NCBI GenBank assembly: GCA_027082975.1
Contig: JALWTH010000418.1
Location: 1 to 33,050, forward strand
Source of the DNA: Paracoccaceae bacterium
GTDB lineage: Bacteria; Pseudomonadota; Alphaproteobacteria; Rhodobacterales; Rhodobacteraceae
DNA length: 33,050 nt
Direction: 5' to 3'
In this document: positions 1 to 11,028 of the stretch, in pieces
Numbering within the stretch: position 1 is the stretch's first letter
How the letters are laid out: each line of letters starts with the position of its first letter
Notes under the pieces: model-generated
What the model saw: only the letters and a program-made list of their open reading frames with translations
Told to the model about the DNA's origin: nothing
Database searches by the model: none
Made by a program: the position numbers and the translations under genes

Positions 1-867
1 GGGGCGGAGCTGGTATTCACCGCTTCGGCCACCGAGGCGGCGGCGCTGGCGCTGGCCGGGCGCGGGGTGGAATGCGCGGATGTGGAGCATGACGCGGTGC
101 GCGCCTGGTGCGAGGCGCGCCTGCCGGTGGACCGGCGCGGGCAGGTGGCGGTGCAGGAGCCCGCGCGCAGCGCCCTGCAGGCGGCCAACAGCGAGACCGG
201 GATATTGCAGGATCTGCCCGAGGGGCTGGCGCTGGTGGATGCGACCCAGGCCTTTGGCAAGGTGCCCTTCGGCTTCAACTGGTCGGGCGCGCGGATGGCG
301 ATCGTCAGCGCGCACAAGATCGGCGGGCCCAAGGGGGTGGGGGCGCTGGTGATGAAGCGGGGCACCGAGCTTGCCGCGCGGGTGATTGGCGGCGGGCAGG
401 AGATGGGCCGGCGCGCGGGTACCGAGAACGTGATTGGCATTGCCGGCTTTGGCGCAGCGGCCGAGGCGGCCGCGCGCGATCTGGAGGGGGACACATGGTC
501 GCGGGTGGCAAAACTTAGAACAATTCTGGAAAACGGGATTGCGGAATCGGCAAAAGAGACTATTTTTGTCGGGAATGACGTGGACAGGCTGCCGAACACC
601 TCCTGTTTCATCACCCCTGGCTGGAAGGGCGAGACGCAGGTGATGGTGATGGATCTCGCGGGTTTTGCCGTTTCGGCCGGCTCGGCCTGCTCCAGCGGCA
701 AGGTGCGGGCATCGAAGGTGCTCGGCGCCATGGGCTTTGGCGAGGGCGCGGCGGCGAGCGCGCTCCGGGTCTCGCTGGGGCCGGACACGACAGAAGAAGA
801 GGTCCTGCGCTTCGTGGACGCCTGGACCGGAGAATGGAACAAGTGGCGCGCGCGCCGGAGAGGGTAG
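1..867 (+). CDS. Cysteine desulfurase, NifS/IscS type (5' partial)
   Basis: PLP-dependent enzyme that takes sulfur from L-cysteine and passes it as a persulfide to the Fe-S scaffold. The frame is open from the first base, so the start lies upstream; 288 residues are visible. Visible residue K106 in [10 protein letters not shown] is the PLP lysine and C230 in SAGSACSSG is the persulfide cysteine. The Cys-containing loop and the KIGGPKG motif point to the NifS/IscS subclass rather than SufS. By comparison with E. coli IscS (about 404 aa), roughly 100 N-terminal residues are missing. The stop is 2 nt before sufB, so it is probably the same operon. A second, SufS-type desulfurase closes the cluster at 6211-7431. 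Family certain; exact partner inferred. Confidence 0.93.
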   Translation, partial: GAELVFTASATEAAALALAGRGVECADVEHDAVRAWCEARLPVDRRGQVAVQEPARSALQAANSETGILQDLPEGLALVDATQAFGKVPFGFNWSGARMAIVSAHKIGGPKGVGALVMKRGTELAARVIGGGQEMGRRAGTENVIGIAGFGAAAEAAARDLEGDTWSRVAKLRTILENGIAESAKETIFVGNDVDRLPNTSCFITPGWKGETQVMVMDLAGFAVSAGSACSSGKVRASKVLGAMGFGEGAAASALRVSLGPDTTEEEVLRFVDAWTGEWNKWRARRRG

Positions 868-869
868 AG

Positions 870-2405
<1,536 letters not shown>

Positions 2406-2408
2406 CCG

Positions 2409-2603
2409 ATGCGCGATCCGGTCCGCCTTTTCGCCGTCGCCCTGATGGGGCTGATCAAGGGCGCGGTGCTCTCGGCCGTTGCCCTGCTGCCCTTCTTCGG
2501 CCCCTGGGCGATGGCGGCCGGCGCGCTTGCCTTTTCCGCGCTCTGCCTCGCGCTGGCGCTCAAGCGCGGCAACACCACGCGCCGGAGCGCGGAGGCGGGC
2601 TGA
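2409..2603 (+). CDS. Small membrane protein of the suf operon
   Basis: A 64-aa protein of unknown function. Residues 6-50 are almost wholly hydrophobic, with a break at PFFGPW near residues 28-33, which suggests two membrane helices and a short basic C-terminal tail (KRGNTTRRSAEAG). It starts 3 nt after the sufB stop and its TGA overlaps the ATG of the next gene (TGATG), so translation is probably coupled. Position and coding character support a real gene; I do not recognise a family. Its place in the operon suggests a link to Fe-S assembly or to the membrane, but nothing in the sequence shows one. Confidence 0.7.
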   Translation: MRDPVRLFAVALMGLIKGAVLSAVALLPFFGPWAMAAGALAFSALCLALALKRGNTTRRSAEAG

Positions 2604-3043
2604 TGGCGATGCTGGTTGACCGATACCTGCGCCGGCTGCGCTCGAAGGCCAGAGGCGAGGGGAGCCGGGGCAAGGAGCGCCCGGCCCCCGGCGAGACCCT
2701 GACCGCGCGCGCGGACAATGCCGCCGTCCCCGCGCCCCTGCTGGCCGCCTTTCGCGCCGCCTGCGCCCGGCGCATCGACTGGGAGCCCGCCGGGGCCAAG
2801 GACGCGCTGATCTTTGCCGATTCCGGCCCCGTCAGCCAGCTTGCCGACGAGATCCTGGCGCTCGGCGACGATGGCGAGATGCAATACTGGCTGCTCACAA
2901 ACGACTGGTCGGGCTTTCCCGACCCGAGCGAATTCGTGCTGGTGGGCTTTGGCGCCGACGGCGACATCGCCGCCCTCGGCCATTTCGAGGACTGGCCCGA
3001 AGCCTGGCCGATGGAAGACTGGCTGCGCGCGCGGCTGACATAG
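2603..3043 (+). CDS. Hypothetical protein between sufB and sufC
   Basis: A 146-aa protein that I do not recognise. The first 45 residues are basic and low in complexity (many R, K, G, P); residues 45-146 look globular, rich in W, D and F, with an acidic aromatic end (HFEDWPEAWPMEDWL). There is no signal peptide or membrane helix, so it should be soluble. Its ATG overlaps the stop of the preceding gene (TGATG); a second in-frame ATG at 2609 is an alternative start. The gene lies 27 nt before the sufC start. Function unknown; co-expression with suf is inferred from spacing. Confidence 0.7.
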   Translation: MAMLVDRYLRRLRSKARGEGSRGKERPAPGETLTARADNAAVPAPLLAAFRAACARRIDWEPAGAKDALIFADSGPVSQLADEILALGDDGEMQYWLLTNDWSGFPDPSEFVLVGFGADGDIAALGHFEDWPEAWPMEDWLRARLT

Positions 3044-3070
3044 CCGCCACAGGACATGACGGAGAGAAAA

Positions 3071-3825
<755 letters not shown>

Positions 3826-3826
<1 letters not shown>

Positions 3827-5118
3827 TGGTGACGCCCGCTGTTTCCAACCCGGCGCCGAGCCTGCTGGATCGGCTGGTGCTGCCGACCTCCGGCGCCTGG
3901 GCGAATGATGCGCGCCGGGCCGCGCTCGCGCGTTTTCGCGACATGGGCTTTCCGGGCCGGCGCGACGAATACTGGCGCTTTGCCGGGGGCGAGGATTTCG
4001 CCGCGCCCGAGCCCGAGGAAGCGCCGATTCTCGACATGCAGGGCGAAGCGCCGGTCTTTTCCGGGCTCGAGCGGCTGAAATTCAGCTTCCGCGACGGCCG
4101 GTTCGAGGGCGATCTGCCCGCGCTGCCCGAGGGGCTGGAGGTGAGCCGGCTCTCGGATGCCGGGCAGCAGGATCTGCACTGGGCGCGCGATCTCTATGGC
4201 GTACTGGAAGCCGCGGGCCAGAGCCCGGTCGCCCGCCCCTTCGCCGCGCTCAACACCGCCTTTGCCGGCGACGGGCTGTTGATCCGGGTCACCGGCAAGG
4301 TCGCCCTGCCGCTCAGCCTGATCTATTGCCATGACGATCCGCGCTCGGACGCGATGCTGCACCATGTGCTGCGCCTCGAGCCCGGCGCCGAGCTCACGCT
4401 TCTGGAAAACGGCCCCGCCGCGGCCCGGCTGAATACGGTGCTCGAGGTGGATGTGGCCGATGGCGCGCGCTTTCACCATGTGCGCGCGCAGGGGCGCGAC
4501 CACGGCCGCCGGGCCATTACCCACCTGTTCGCGAGGCTCGCAAAAGAGAGCGTTTTCAAGAGCTTCACCCTCACGGTCAACGGCGCCCACACGCGCAACG
4601 AATCGGTGGTCGAATTCACCGGCGACGATGCGGTGGCGCATCTGGCCGGCGCGGCGATGGGGGACGGGCGGATGGGGGACTTTACCCATGACGACACCGT
4701 GTTCATCACCCACGGCGCGGAGAATTGCGAGAGCCGGCAGGTTTACAAGAAGGTGCTGATGAATGGCGCGGTCGGCGTCTTTCAGGGCAAGATCCTGGTG
4801 AAGGAGGGCGCGCAGAAGACCGACGGCTATCAGAAGAGCCAGGCGCTGCTGCTCGACGAAGACAGCACCTTTCTCGCCAAGCCGGAGCTCGAGATCTATG
4901 CCGATGACGTGGCCTGCAGCCACGGCTCCACCTCGGGCGGGATCGACGAAGAGGCGCTGTTTTACCTGCGCTCGCGCGGGGTGCCGGCGGCCGAGGCGCA
5001 GGACCTGCTGGTGCTCGCCTTCCTGTCGGATGCGATGGAGGAGATCGAGGACGCGGCGATCATCGAGGACATCACCAGCCGGCTCGAAGCCTGGCTTGCG
5101 CGCCGGCGCGCCGGCTGA
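3826..5118 (+). CDS. sufD: Fe-S assembly protein SufD
   Basis: Paralogue of SufB and third member of the SufBCD scaffold, needed for iron entry and cluster assembly. The 430-aa product has the N-terminal helical part and the C-terminal beta-helix core with the motifs GAENCESRQVYKKVL, GKILVKEGAQKTDGYQ and ACSHGST, where H366 corresponds to the functionally important SufD histidine known in E. coli. The ATG at 3826 overlaps the sufC stop; a GTG three bases earlier is possible but less likely. Two small membrane-protein genes follow at 2 nt. Confidence 0.96.
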
Positions 5119-5120
5119 GC

Positions 5121-5612
5121 ATGTCGGTGGTCGCGGACATGGCCGCCACCTGGCGCGCGCCCGGCCGGGTGATCCGGCGCCGGGCCGGCACGGCGGCGCG
5201 TGAAGACAGGGCGCTCGTGGTGCTGATGCTGGCCTGTGCGCTGGTCTTCGTGGCGCAATGGCCGCGGCTTTTGCGCCTGTCCATCGAGAGCGGCCGGGAG
5301 CTGAACCCGCTTCTGGGCGGCGCGCTGTTCGGCTGGCTGTTCATCATGCCGCTGGTGCTCTATGCGCTCGGCAGCCTCAGCCACCTTGGGGCGCGCGCGC
5401 TTGGCGGGCGGGCGAGCGCCTTTCAGGCGCGTTTCGCGCTGTTCTGGGCGCTGCTTGCGGCCAGCCCCGCCTGGCTCGTCTGGGGGCTGGTGGCGGGCTT
5501 TGCCGGGCCGGGCCTGCTGATGCAGGCCACCGGCGCGCTGGCGCTCGGGGCGTTCCTGCTCTTCTGGGCGATGGGGCTCAGGGCGGTGGAATGGGGGCCG
5601 GATGCGCTTTGA
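5121..5612 (+). CDS. YIP1-like membrane protein
   Basis: A 163-aa integral membrane protein. The first 30 residues are basic (RAPGRVIRRRAG...) and should be cytoplasmic; after that come hydrophobic stretches near residues 34-48, 68-88, 107-128 and 132-152, suggesting four helices. The overall form (a basic leader with a REDRALVVLM-like start of the first helix, then HLGARALGG) resembles proteins that Rhodobacterales genomes annotate as YIP1 family; that match is from memory. It lies 2 nt after sufD and overlaps the next membrane gene by 11 nt. Function in Fe-S assembly unknown. Confidence 0.75.
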   Translation: MSVVADMAATWRAPGRVIRRRAGTAAREDRALVVLMLACALVFVAQWPRLLRLSIESGRELNPLLGGALFGWLFIMPLVLYALGSLSHLGARALGGRASAFQARFALFWALLAASPAWLVWGLVAGFAGPGLLMQATGALALGAFLLFWAMGLRAVEWGPDAL

Positions 5613-6195
5613 GCCGGGATACCTGCTGGGCATGGCGTTGCAGACCATCCCCGAGCCGCGCAAGGTGGCGCGCGACGTGCTGAGCCTCGCTTACCTGCCG
5701 CGCGCCGCATTGTGGCAGGCTTTCGCGCTGTTCGCGGTGCTCTCGACCGGGCTCGGGGTGGCGGCGACGATCCTGTTTCCGCCCGATCCGATGCTGGCGG
5801 GCAGCCTGCTGGGCGACCCGCTGCGCATGGGGCTGGTCGAGAGCGCAAGCCTGGTGATCACGGTGTTCCTGATCTACTGGGTGGGGCGGGCCTTTGGCGG
5901 CCACGGCAGCTTCCCGCAGGCGATCCTGACCGTGATCTGGATGCAATATGTGGCGGTGCTGCTGCAATTCGTGGTGCTGGTGCTGGCGCTGTTCGCGCCG
6001 GGGCTCGCGGCGCTGGCGGCGCTGGTCTCGGTGGGGGTGAGCTTCTGGATCCTCAGCCATTTCATCGCCGAAATGCACGGCTTTCGCTCCGCCGCGCTGG
6101 TCTTTGCTACCATCGTGGTGCTGATCCTGGCGCTGGCGGTGGTGCTGAGCTTCCTGTTTGCGCTGATCGGTTTCGGCGCCGGCGGCCTTTCCTGA
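5602..6195 (+). CDS. Second YIP1-like membrane protein
   Basis: A 197-aa membrane protein with a short soluble N terminus (about 35 residues) and some five hydrophobic stretches, the last two long and close together (about residues 115-135 and 165-190). It overlaps the preceding membrane gene by 11 nt and sits 15 nt before sufS. The general plan matches the YIP1 family (PF04893-like), and the pair probably forms a complex, though that is inference. Such pairs recur between sufD and sufS in Rhodobacterales as far as I remember. No catalytic motif is visible. Confidence 0.75.
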   Translation: MRFEPGYLLGMALQTIPEPRKVARDVLSLAYLPRAALWQAFALFAVLSTGLGVAATILFPPDPMLAGSLLGDPLRMGLVESASLVITVFLIYWVGRAFGGHGSFPQAILTVIWMQYVAVLLQFVVLVLALFAPGLAALAALVSVGVSFWILSHFIAEMHGFRSAALVFATIVVLILALAVVLSFLFALIGFGAGGLS

Positions 6196-6210
6196 TGAAC
6201 GGGGTAACGC

Positions 6211-7431
6211 ATGTATGATGTCGAAAAGATCCGCGCCGATTTCCCGATCCTCGCGCGCAAGGTGCATGGCCAGAAGCTGACCTATCTCGATAACGGCGCT
6301 TCGGCGCAAAAGCCCCGAGCGGTGCTGGACGCGGTGATGCGCGGCTACGGCGAAGAATATGCCAACGTGCATCGCGGCCTGCACACGCTTTCCAATATCT
6401 CGACCGACCGTTACGAGGCGGTGCGCGGGATCATCGCGCGCTTTCTGGGGGCAAAAAGCGAGCGCGAAATCGTGCTCAATTCCGGCTCGACCGAGGGGAT
6501 CAACATGGTCTCCTACGCCTGGGCCGCGCCGCGGATGCGGGCGGGCGACGAGATCGTGCTGAGCCTGCTCGAGCACCACGCCAATATCGTGCCCTGGCAT
6601 TTCCTGCGCGAGCGCCTCGGGGTGAAGCTCGTCTGGGTGGCACCTGAGCCCGACGGGAGCTTGCCCGCCGAAAAGCTGCTCGCGGCCATTACCCCGCGCA
6701 CGCGGCTTGTGGCAATTACCCATGTTTCCAATGTGTTGGGGACGGTAGTTGATGTAAAGGCGGTGACCGAGGGCGCCCATGCCCGGGGCGTGCCGGTGCT
6801 GGTCGATGGCTCGCAGGGGGCGGTGCACATGCCGGTCGATGTGGCCGATATCGGCTGCGATTTCTACGCCATTACCGGCCACAAGCTCTACGGCCCCTCG
6901 GGCTCGGGCGCGATCTATATCCGCGCCGAAAGGCTCGCCGAGATGCAGCCCTTCATGGGCGGGGGCGACATGATCCGCGAAGTCACCCGCGACTCGGTGA
7001 GCTATGCCGATGCGCCGATGAAATTCGAGGCCGGCACGCCCGGGATCGTGCAGACCATCGGCCTTGGCGCGGCGCTCGAATACATGATGGATCTGGGGAT
7101 GGAGAACATCGCCGCCCATGAGGCAGACCTTGCCGCCTATGCGGCCGAGCGGCTCGCCGGGCTCAACTGGGTCACGGTCCATGGCAAGGCGCCGGGCAAG
7201 GCGGCGATCTTTTCGCTCACGCTCGAAGGCGCGGGCCATCCCCATGACATCTCTACCATCCTCGACAACAAGGGTATCGCCGTGCGCGCGGGCCACCATT
7301 GCGCCCAGCCGCTGATGGATTTCCTCGGCGTGCCGGCCACGGCGCGCGCCTCATTCGCGCTCTACAACACGCGCGAAGAGGTCGATACCCTGATCGAGGG
7401 GCTCGAACTCTGCCACCGGCTGCTGGGCTGA
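6211..7431 (+). CDS. sufS: Cysteine desulfurase SufS
   Basis: Class II (SufS-type) cysteine desulfurase of 406 aa, which delivers sulfur to SufB. K225 in ITGHKLYGPSG is the PLP lysine and C364 in RAGHHCAQP is the persulfide cysteine, the same number as in E. coli SufS. The N terminus (DFPIL, YLDNGASAQKP) and NSGSTEGIN are family hallmarks. It closes the suf operon; no sufA, sufE or DUF59 gene follows, since a GC-rich hairpin repeat and a convergent gene come next. The sulfur carrier between SufS and SufB must be encoded elsewhere or upstream. Confidence 0.97.
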   Translation: MYDVEKIRADFPILARKVHGQKLTYLDNGASAQKPRAVLDAVMRGYGEEYANVHRGLHTLSNISTDRYEAVRGIIARFLGAKSEREIVLNSGSTEGINMVSYAWAAPRMRAGDEIVLSLLEHHANIVPWHFLRERLGVKLVWVAPEPDGSLPAEKLLAAITPRTRLVAITHVSNVLGTVVDVKAVTEGAHARGVPVLVDGSQGAVHMPVDVADIGCDFYAITGHKLYGPSGSGAIYIRAERLAEMQPFMGGGDMIREVTRDSVSYADAPMKFEAGTPGIVQTIGLGAALEYMMDLGMENIAAHEADLAAYAAERLAGLNWVTVHGKAPGKAAIFSLTLEGAGHPHDISTILDNKGIAVRAGHHCAQPLMDFLGVPATARASFALYNTREEVDTLIEGLELCHRLLG

Positions 7432-7441
7432 TGGGGCAGGA

Positions 7442-7492
7442 GCGGGGGCGCTGCCCCCGCACCCCCGGGATATTTGTGAACAGAAGAAGGGG
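7442..7492. repeat. Intergenic 3'-end repeat, copy A, with terminator-like hairpin
   Basis: An 8-bp perfect stem with a 3-nt loop (GCGGGGGC at 7442-7449, GCT, GCCCCCGC at 7453-7460) is followed by ACCCCCGGGATATTT and a purine-rich end, AACAGAAGAAGGGG. The block fills the space between the sufS stop and the tetR stop and ends exactly at the tetR stop codon. Two similar blocks occur at 21574-21625 and, inverted, at 32994-33050. It has no proper T run, so it may act as a bidirectional terminator or an mRNA 3'-end stabiliser rather than a classic intrinsic terminator. Confidence 0.7.
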
Positions 7493-8110
7493 TCATTCGT
7501 CGGGTTTAATGAGGCCAAGGCCGCGCAGGTAGATGCCGATGCCGCTTTCGAGCAGGTCTTCGGGGGCAAACGGGCTTTTGGTGCCGGGGGAGCCGCGCGA
7601 GAAAAGCTCGACCACGCCGTGGCTCAGCGCCCAGATATGGGCCGAGACCATCGAGGCCGGGGGGCGCCGGTCGGGCGGGATATGGGCCGAGAGGTCGGCG
7701 GCGGCGCGCTCCAGCACCCCGAGCGCGCGGGCGGCGGCGGCGGCAAGTTCGGGGGAATGGTTATGGGAAATGCCGCTTTCGAACATTGCCACGTAATGGC
7801 CCGGGAACTTGCGGGCAAAGGCGAGATAGGCGCGTCCGGTGGCCTCGAAGGAGGCAAGGGCGGAAGGCTGCTCCTTGTCATAGGCATATTCGATCAGGTC
7901 GGCAAAGATCGTGTAGCCCTGCCGGGCAGCTTCGGCGATGAGGTCCTCGCGGCCGCGAAAGTGGCGATAGACCGCGGCCGGGGTGACGCCGGTCTGCTTG
8001 GCGGCCTCCGAGAGGGTGAAGCCGGTGGGGCCCTTTTCCTCGATCAGCTTCAGCGCCGTCTCGACCAGGGCCTGGCGCAGATTGCCGTGGTGGTAGCCGC
8101 GCTTGGCCAT
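7493..8110 (-). CDS. TetR-family transcriptional regulator
   Basis: A 205-aa DNA-binding regulator. The N terminus carries the TetR helix-turn-helix (about residues 30-58, with TLSEAAKQTGVTPAAVYRHF followed by GREDLI); the C-terminal half is the ligand-binding and dimer domain, which resembles the WHG-type C-terminal domain (HIWALSHGVVELF). The start at 8110 (MAKRGYHHGN) is chosen because this is how such proteins begin and because the ATG follows the ppk2 stop by one base (TGACATG), implying coupled translation. A longer frame would run 87 bases into ppk2. Target and ligand unknown; it may control its own operon. Confidence 0.9.
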   Translation of the reverse strand: MAKRGYHHGNLRQALVETALKLIEEKGPTGFTLSEAAKQTGVTPAAVYRHFRGREDLIAEAARQGYTIFADLIEYAYDKEQPSALASFEATGRAYLAFARKFPGHYVAMFESGISHNHSPELAAAAARALGVLERAAADLSAHIPPDRRPPASMVSAHIWALSHGVVELFSRGSPGTKSPFAPEDLLESGIGIYLRGLGLIKPDE

Positions 8111-8111
8111 G

Positions 8112-9005
8112 TCAGCTTTCGCCGCCTTGCCAGATTTCGGGGCCGGCGCAGATCCTTGCGTCCGCGGCGCGGGCGGCCTCGCGATCCTTGCCGGCATAGT
8201 CGAGGCGCGAGAGCACCGCGCGGATGGCGGCGATGCGGGCGCGGCGCTTGTCGTCGCTGCGGATCACCGTCCAGGGGGTGCGGTTGCGGTGGCTGTGGGC
8301 GAAGGTTTCGCGGATCGCCTCGCTATAGGCGTCCCAGCGCTTGAGCCCCTCCACGTCGATCCAGGACAGCTTCCACTGCTTGAGCGGGTCGCTTTCGCGG
8401 GCCAGAAACCGGCGCAGCTGCTCGGCGCGCCCGACATTGAGCCAGAGCTTGACCAGCGTGATGCCCTCGTCCACCAGCATGTCCTCGAATTCCGGCAACT
8501 GGCGGAAGAAGGCAGCGCGCTGGTCGTCGGTGCAAAAGCCGAATACCTTTTCCACCACGCCGCGATTGTACCAGGAGCGGTCGAACAGCACGATCTCGCC
8601 CGCCGAGGGCAGGTGGCGCACATAGCGCTGGAAATACCACTCGCCCGATTCGCGCTCGGTGGGCTTGGAGAGCGCCACCACGCGCGCGACGCGTGGATTA
8701 AGGTTTTCCCGGAAGCGCTTGATCGTGCCGCCTTTTCCGGCCGCGTCCCGCCCCTCGAACACCACCACGAGGCGCTTGCCGGTGGCCTTGACATCGGCCT
8801 GCAGGCGCACGAGCTGGCGCTGGAGCGCGGCCATTTCGGCCTCGTAAAGAGCGCGCTTCATGCGCCGGGGCCAGGGATAGGTGGGGTCGAGAATGTCGCC
8901 CTTGCCGGCGCGCTCGATCCGGGCGCGCAGCTCGGCCTGCTCCGGCGCGCGGTAAAAGGCGCTGATCGCGCCATCGAAGGGCAGGGGCGTGGCGGGCTCG
9001 GTCAT
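8112..9005 (-). CDS. ppk2: Polyphosphate kinase 2 (PPK2)
   Basis: Family 2 polyphosphate kinase of 297 aa, which transfers phosphate between polyphosphate and nucleotides. Residues 84-93 hold the Walker [11 protein letters not shown] and residues 139-148 the Walker B with its lid start [25 protein letters not shown] and the later [13 protein letters not shown] are also typical. A single PPK2 domain of this size fits class I or III; the class cannot be fixed by eye. GAGGAGG lies just before the ATG. In the 57-nt gap to metA there are two small hairpins (GGGGCC-AATAT-GGCCCC at 9018-9034 and GCGC-AGGCT-GCGC). tetR follows by one base. Confidence 0.95.
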   Translation of the reverse strand: MTEPATPLPFDGAISAFYRAPEQAELRARIERAGKGDILDPTYPWPRRMKRALYEAEMAALQRQLVRLQADVKATGKRLVVVFEGRDAAGKGGTIKRFRENLNPRVARVVALSKPTERESGEWYFQRYVRHLPSAGEIVLFDRSWYNRGVVEKVFGFCTDDQRAAFFRQLPEFEDMLVDEGITLVKLWLNVGRAEQLRRFLARESDPLKQWKLSWIDVEGLKRWDAYSEAIRETFAHSHRNRTPWTVIRSDDKRRARIAAIRAVLSRLDYAGKDREAARAADARICAGPEIWQGGES

Positions 9006-9062
9006 GGCGTCCTCCTCGGGGCCAATATGGCCCCGGCGCGCAGGCTGCGCAACTCATGCGCG

Positions 9063-10001
9063 TCATTCGCGCCGGTCCTTCACCACCTCGCCGATCTGGT
9101 CGATGTCAAACGGCGTGGTCAGATACATCTCGCTGACCCAGTTCATGTAGAGCAGATGGGCATGGCTGCGCCAGCGGTTCTGCGGCGGGCGCGTCGGGTC
9201 GTCGCCGGGGTAGTAGTTCATCGGCACGTTGATCGGCTTGCCCCGGGCGATGTCGCGATCATACTCGTTTTTCAGCGTGTGTGAATCGTATTCGAAATGG
9301 TTGAAGATATAGAGCGCGCGGTGGGCCGGGTCCTCGACCAGGCAGGGGCCGGTCTCGCCCGCGCCCAGCAGGGTGACAAGGCCGGGATCCGCGTCCACAT
9401 CCTCCTGGGCGATCTCGGTCCAGCGGCTCACGGGGATCACGAAGCGGTCGGAAAAGCCGCGCAGATAGGGCGAGGCGGGGGCGAGGTTCTTTTGCGGATA
9501 GCAGCCGAAGGCCTTGGCCGGCAGCAGGCGCTTGTCGATGCCGTTGAAGTGGTACAGCATCGCCATGCCGCCCCAGCAGACGCCGAAGGTCATGTGCACA
9601 TTGGAGCGCGACCAGTCCATGATCTCGCGCATCTCGTCCCAATAGGTGACCTCCTCGTAAGGCAGGTGCTCGATCGGCGCGCCGGTGATGATGAGGCCGT
9701 CGAATTTCTGCCCCTTGATGGCCTGAAACGGCTGGTAATGGGCGCCGATATGGGCCTGGGAGGTGGTCTTGGAGATATGCTCGGTGGGGCGCACGAGGGT
9801 GAGCTCCACCTGCAGGGGCGTGGCGCCGATCAGCCGGGCGAACTGGGTCTCGGTCTCGATCTTCTTGGGCATCAGGTTCAGAAGCGCGATGCGCATGGGC
9901 CGGATGTCCTGGCGCGCGGCCTGGTCCTCGCGCATCACCATCACGCCTTCGCGCTTGAGCACGTCGGCGGCGGGCAGGGAGGCGGGGATCTTGATGGGCA
10001 T
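9063..10001 (-). CDS. metA: Homoserine O-acyltransferase MetA, probably acetyl-CoA specific
   Basis: Activates homoserine in the first dedicated step of methionine synthesis. The 312-aa product carries the complete catalytic set of the MetA family: C142 in FGVCWGG, H235 and E237 in FNHFEYD. Residue 111 is glutamate (GAPIEHL). In work on Bacillus cereus MetA a Glu at 111 favours acetyl-CoA, whereas E. coli, which uses succinyl-CoA, has Gly there, so O-acetylhomoserine is the likely product. AGGAG precedes the ATG. It lies 20 nt downstream of the P-loop ATPase gene and is probably transcribed with it. No SAM riboswitch is visible in that short gap. Confidence 0.95.
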   Translation of the reverse strand: MPIKIPASLPAADVLKREGVMVMREDQAARQDIRPMRIALLNLMPKKIETETQFARLIGATPLQVELTLVRPTEHISKTTSQAHIGAHYQPFQAIKGQKFDGLIITGAPIEHLPYEEVTYWDEMREIMDWSRSNVHMTFGVCWGGMAMLYHFNGIDKRLLPAKAFGCYPQKNLAPASPYLRGFSDRFVIPVSRWTEIAQEDVDADPGLVTLLGAGETGPCLVEDPAHRALYIFNHFEYDSHTLKNEYDRDIARGKPINVPMNYYPGDDPTRPPQNRWRSHAHLLYMNWVSEMYLTTPFDIDQIGEVVKDRRE

Positions 10002-10021
10002 TTTCGGCTCCTGGGCTCCGG

Positions 10022-10885
10022 TCAGCGGGTGCGCTCAAGCGCGGTGGCGATGAGGGCGTCGAACCCCTCTGCGTCCTGCACCGCGGCCACCTCTTCGGCA
10101 CTCACCGTGACCCCATGGCGGGCCATGGCGCGATAGAGCGGCTGGCGGTGGGAAAGCGCTTGGCGGTAGGCGTGGCGGATGAAGTCATCCGGGTCAACTT
10201 CGCCTTCCAACAGGTTGTTTTCGCGCAGATATTCGCTCCAAACCCGGTCAAGGAAATCGGGCTGGTAGGCCATCGGCTTGGGGGCGCGGTCAAAGCGGCG
10301 GATCAGCTCTTCGGTATGCGCCTCGCTGCCCTCGATCCAGACCAGCAGGCAATGGCGGGAAAGCTCGGCCAGAAGCGCATCATCGGCGCCGGCCGCAGGG
10401 TCGATCCACTCGCAGATCGAGCCGCCGGTATCGCAGACGAAATGCGGATAGCCATAGATATCCCCGGCCCGGTCGATGAAACGCGCCGTATCCATCAGCG
10501 CGGCGATTTCGGCCTCGCGAAACTGCGCCTGCCGGCGGCGGTATTCCTCGATCGGCAGGCCGCCCTTTGCCGGGTCGCCGGGCTTGCCGAGATAGCTGGA
10601 GACCGGGGCGAGATTGTCGAAGGTGATGTTGGAGGCGATATGGATGGAATCGCTCAGCAGCAGATCGCGCAGGAACGGGTTCTTCATCGCCTCGCGCTTG
10701 GCGTTGTCGGCGATGTATTCGCCCATGTAGCGGGTGCCGATGCGGTAGTCCACCGAATAGTGAAACCAGTCGCCGGTGCGGCGCAACATGTTGGAAAGGT
10801 GGGTCTTTCCCAGCCCCGACATGCCAAAGAGCAGCACCCGCTTGTGGGGCGCCGCGTGCCATTCCCGTGCAGTCGAATACAGCAT
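10022..10885 (-). CDS. P-loop ATPase of unknown function upstream of metA
   Basis: A 287-aa soluble protein with a Walker A motif near the N terminus ([12 protein letters not shown], about residues 21-32). [12 protein letters not shown] motif near residues 150-160 may play the part of Walker B or bind substrate. The early P-loop with a [14 protein letters not shown] stretch recalls nucleoside/nucleotide kinase folds, but no known kinase is matched. Rhodobacterales genomes carry it as an unnamed ATPase, from memory. It has its own promoter-like sequence (10922-10950) and an 11-bp tandem repeat in its leader. metA follows 20 nt downstream, so a role tied to methionine or one-carbon metabolism is possible but unproven. 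Confidence 0.85.
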   Translation of the reverse strand: MLYSTAREWHAAPHKRVLLFGMSGLGKTHLSNMLRRTGDWFHYSVDYRIGTRYMGEYIADNAKREAMKNPFLRDLLLSDSIHIASNITFDNLAPVSSYLGKPGDPAKGGLPIEEYRRRQAQFREAEIAALMDTARFIDRAGDIYGYPHFVCDTGGSICEWIDPAAGADDALLAELSRHCLLVWIEGSEAHTEELIRRFDRAPKPMAYQPDFLDRVWSEYLRENNLLEGEVDPDDFIRHAYRQALSHRQPLYRAMARHGVTVSAEEVAAVQDAEGFDALIATALERTR

Positions 10886-10907
10886 GACCTGCCCCGTGAC
10901 CTGCCCC
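10885..10907 (-). repeat. Tandem 11-bp repeat in the ATPase-metA leader
   Basis: On the minus strand GGGGCAGGTCA occurs twice with one base between (plus-strand TGACCTGCCCC at 10885-10895 and 10897-10907). The second copy runs into the start codon and its AGG may serve as ribosome site; the first copy duplicates it. The repeat could be a regulatory protein or RNA site or a chance duplication. Confidence 0.6.
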
Positions 10908-10921
10908 TTTTACCGCGCCGC

Positions 10922-10950
10922 AGGGTACGGTGTCGGGGCAGGGGGGTCAA
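10922..10950 (-). promoter_or_regulatory. Sigma-70-like promoter for ATPase-metA-ppk2-tetR
   Basis: On the minus strand TTGACC (10945-10950) and TACCCT (10922-10927) are spaced by 17 bp, close to the standard -35/-10 pair. Transcription would begin near 10915, about 30 nt before the ATG of the ATPase gene. The rest of the 143-bp gap up to 11028 shows nothing further that I can name. Confidence 0.5.
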
Positions 10951-11028
10951 ACACTATTGGCGGGCGTCCGGCAGCGCTGCCATGCGCTGAGCGGTCGCTG
11001 GCGGCAATGGCAGAGCCGGGCGGCGGTG

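Noticed and set aside
834-869. An earlier sufB start at 834
   Set aside because: It would overlap the desulfurase gene, adds residues not found in SufB and has a worse ribosome site than the ATG at 870.
5578-7299. A 573-codon minus-strand open frame opposite sufS and the membrane genes
   Set aside because: Shadow of sufS, rich in H, R and Q, with no ribosome site or recognisable domain. The same holds for long antisense frames at 2255-3790, 17709-19550, 19789-21165 and 27388-28959.
10002-10021. A possible SAM riboswitch before metA
   Set aside because: The gap is 20 nt, too short, and no riboswitch-like pairing is seen in the leader of the upstream ATPase gene (10886-11028) either.
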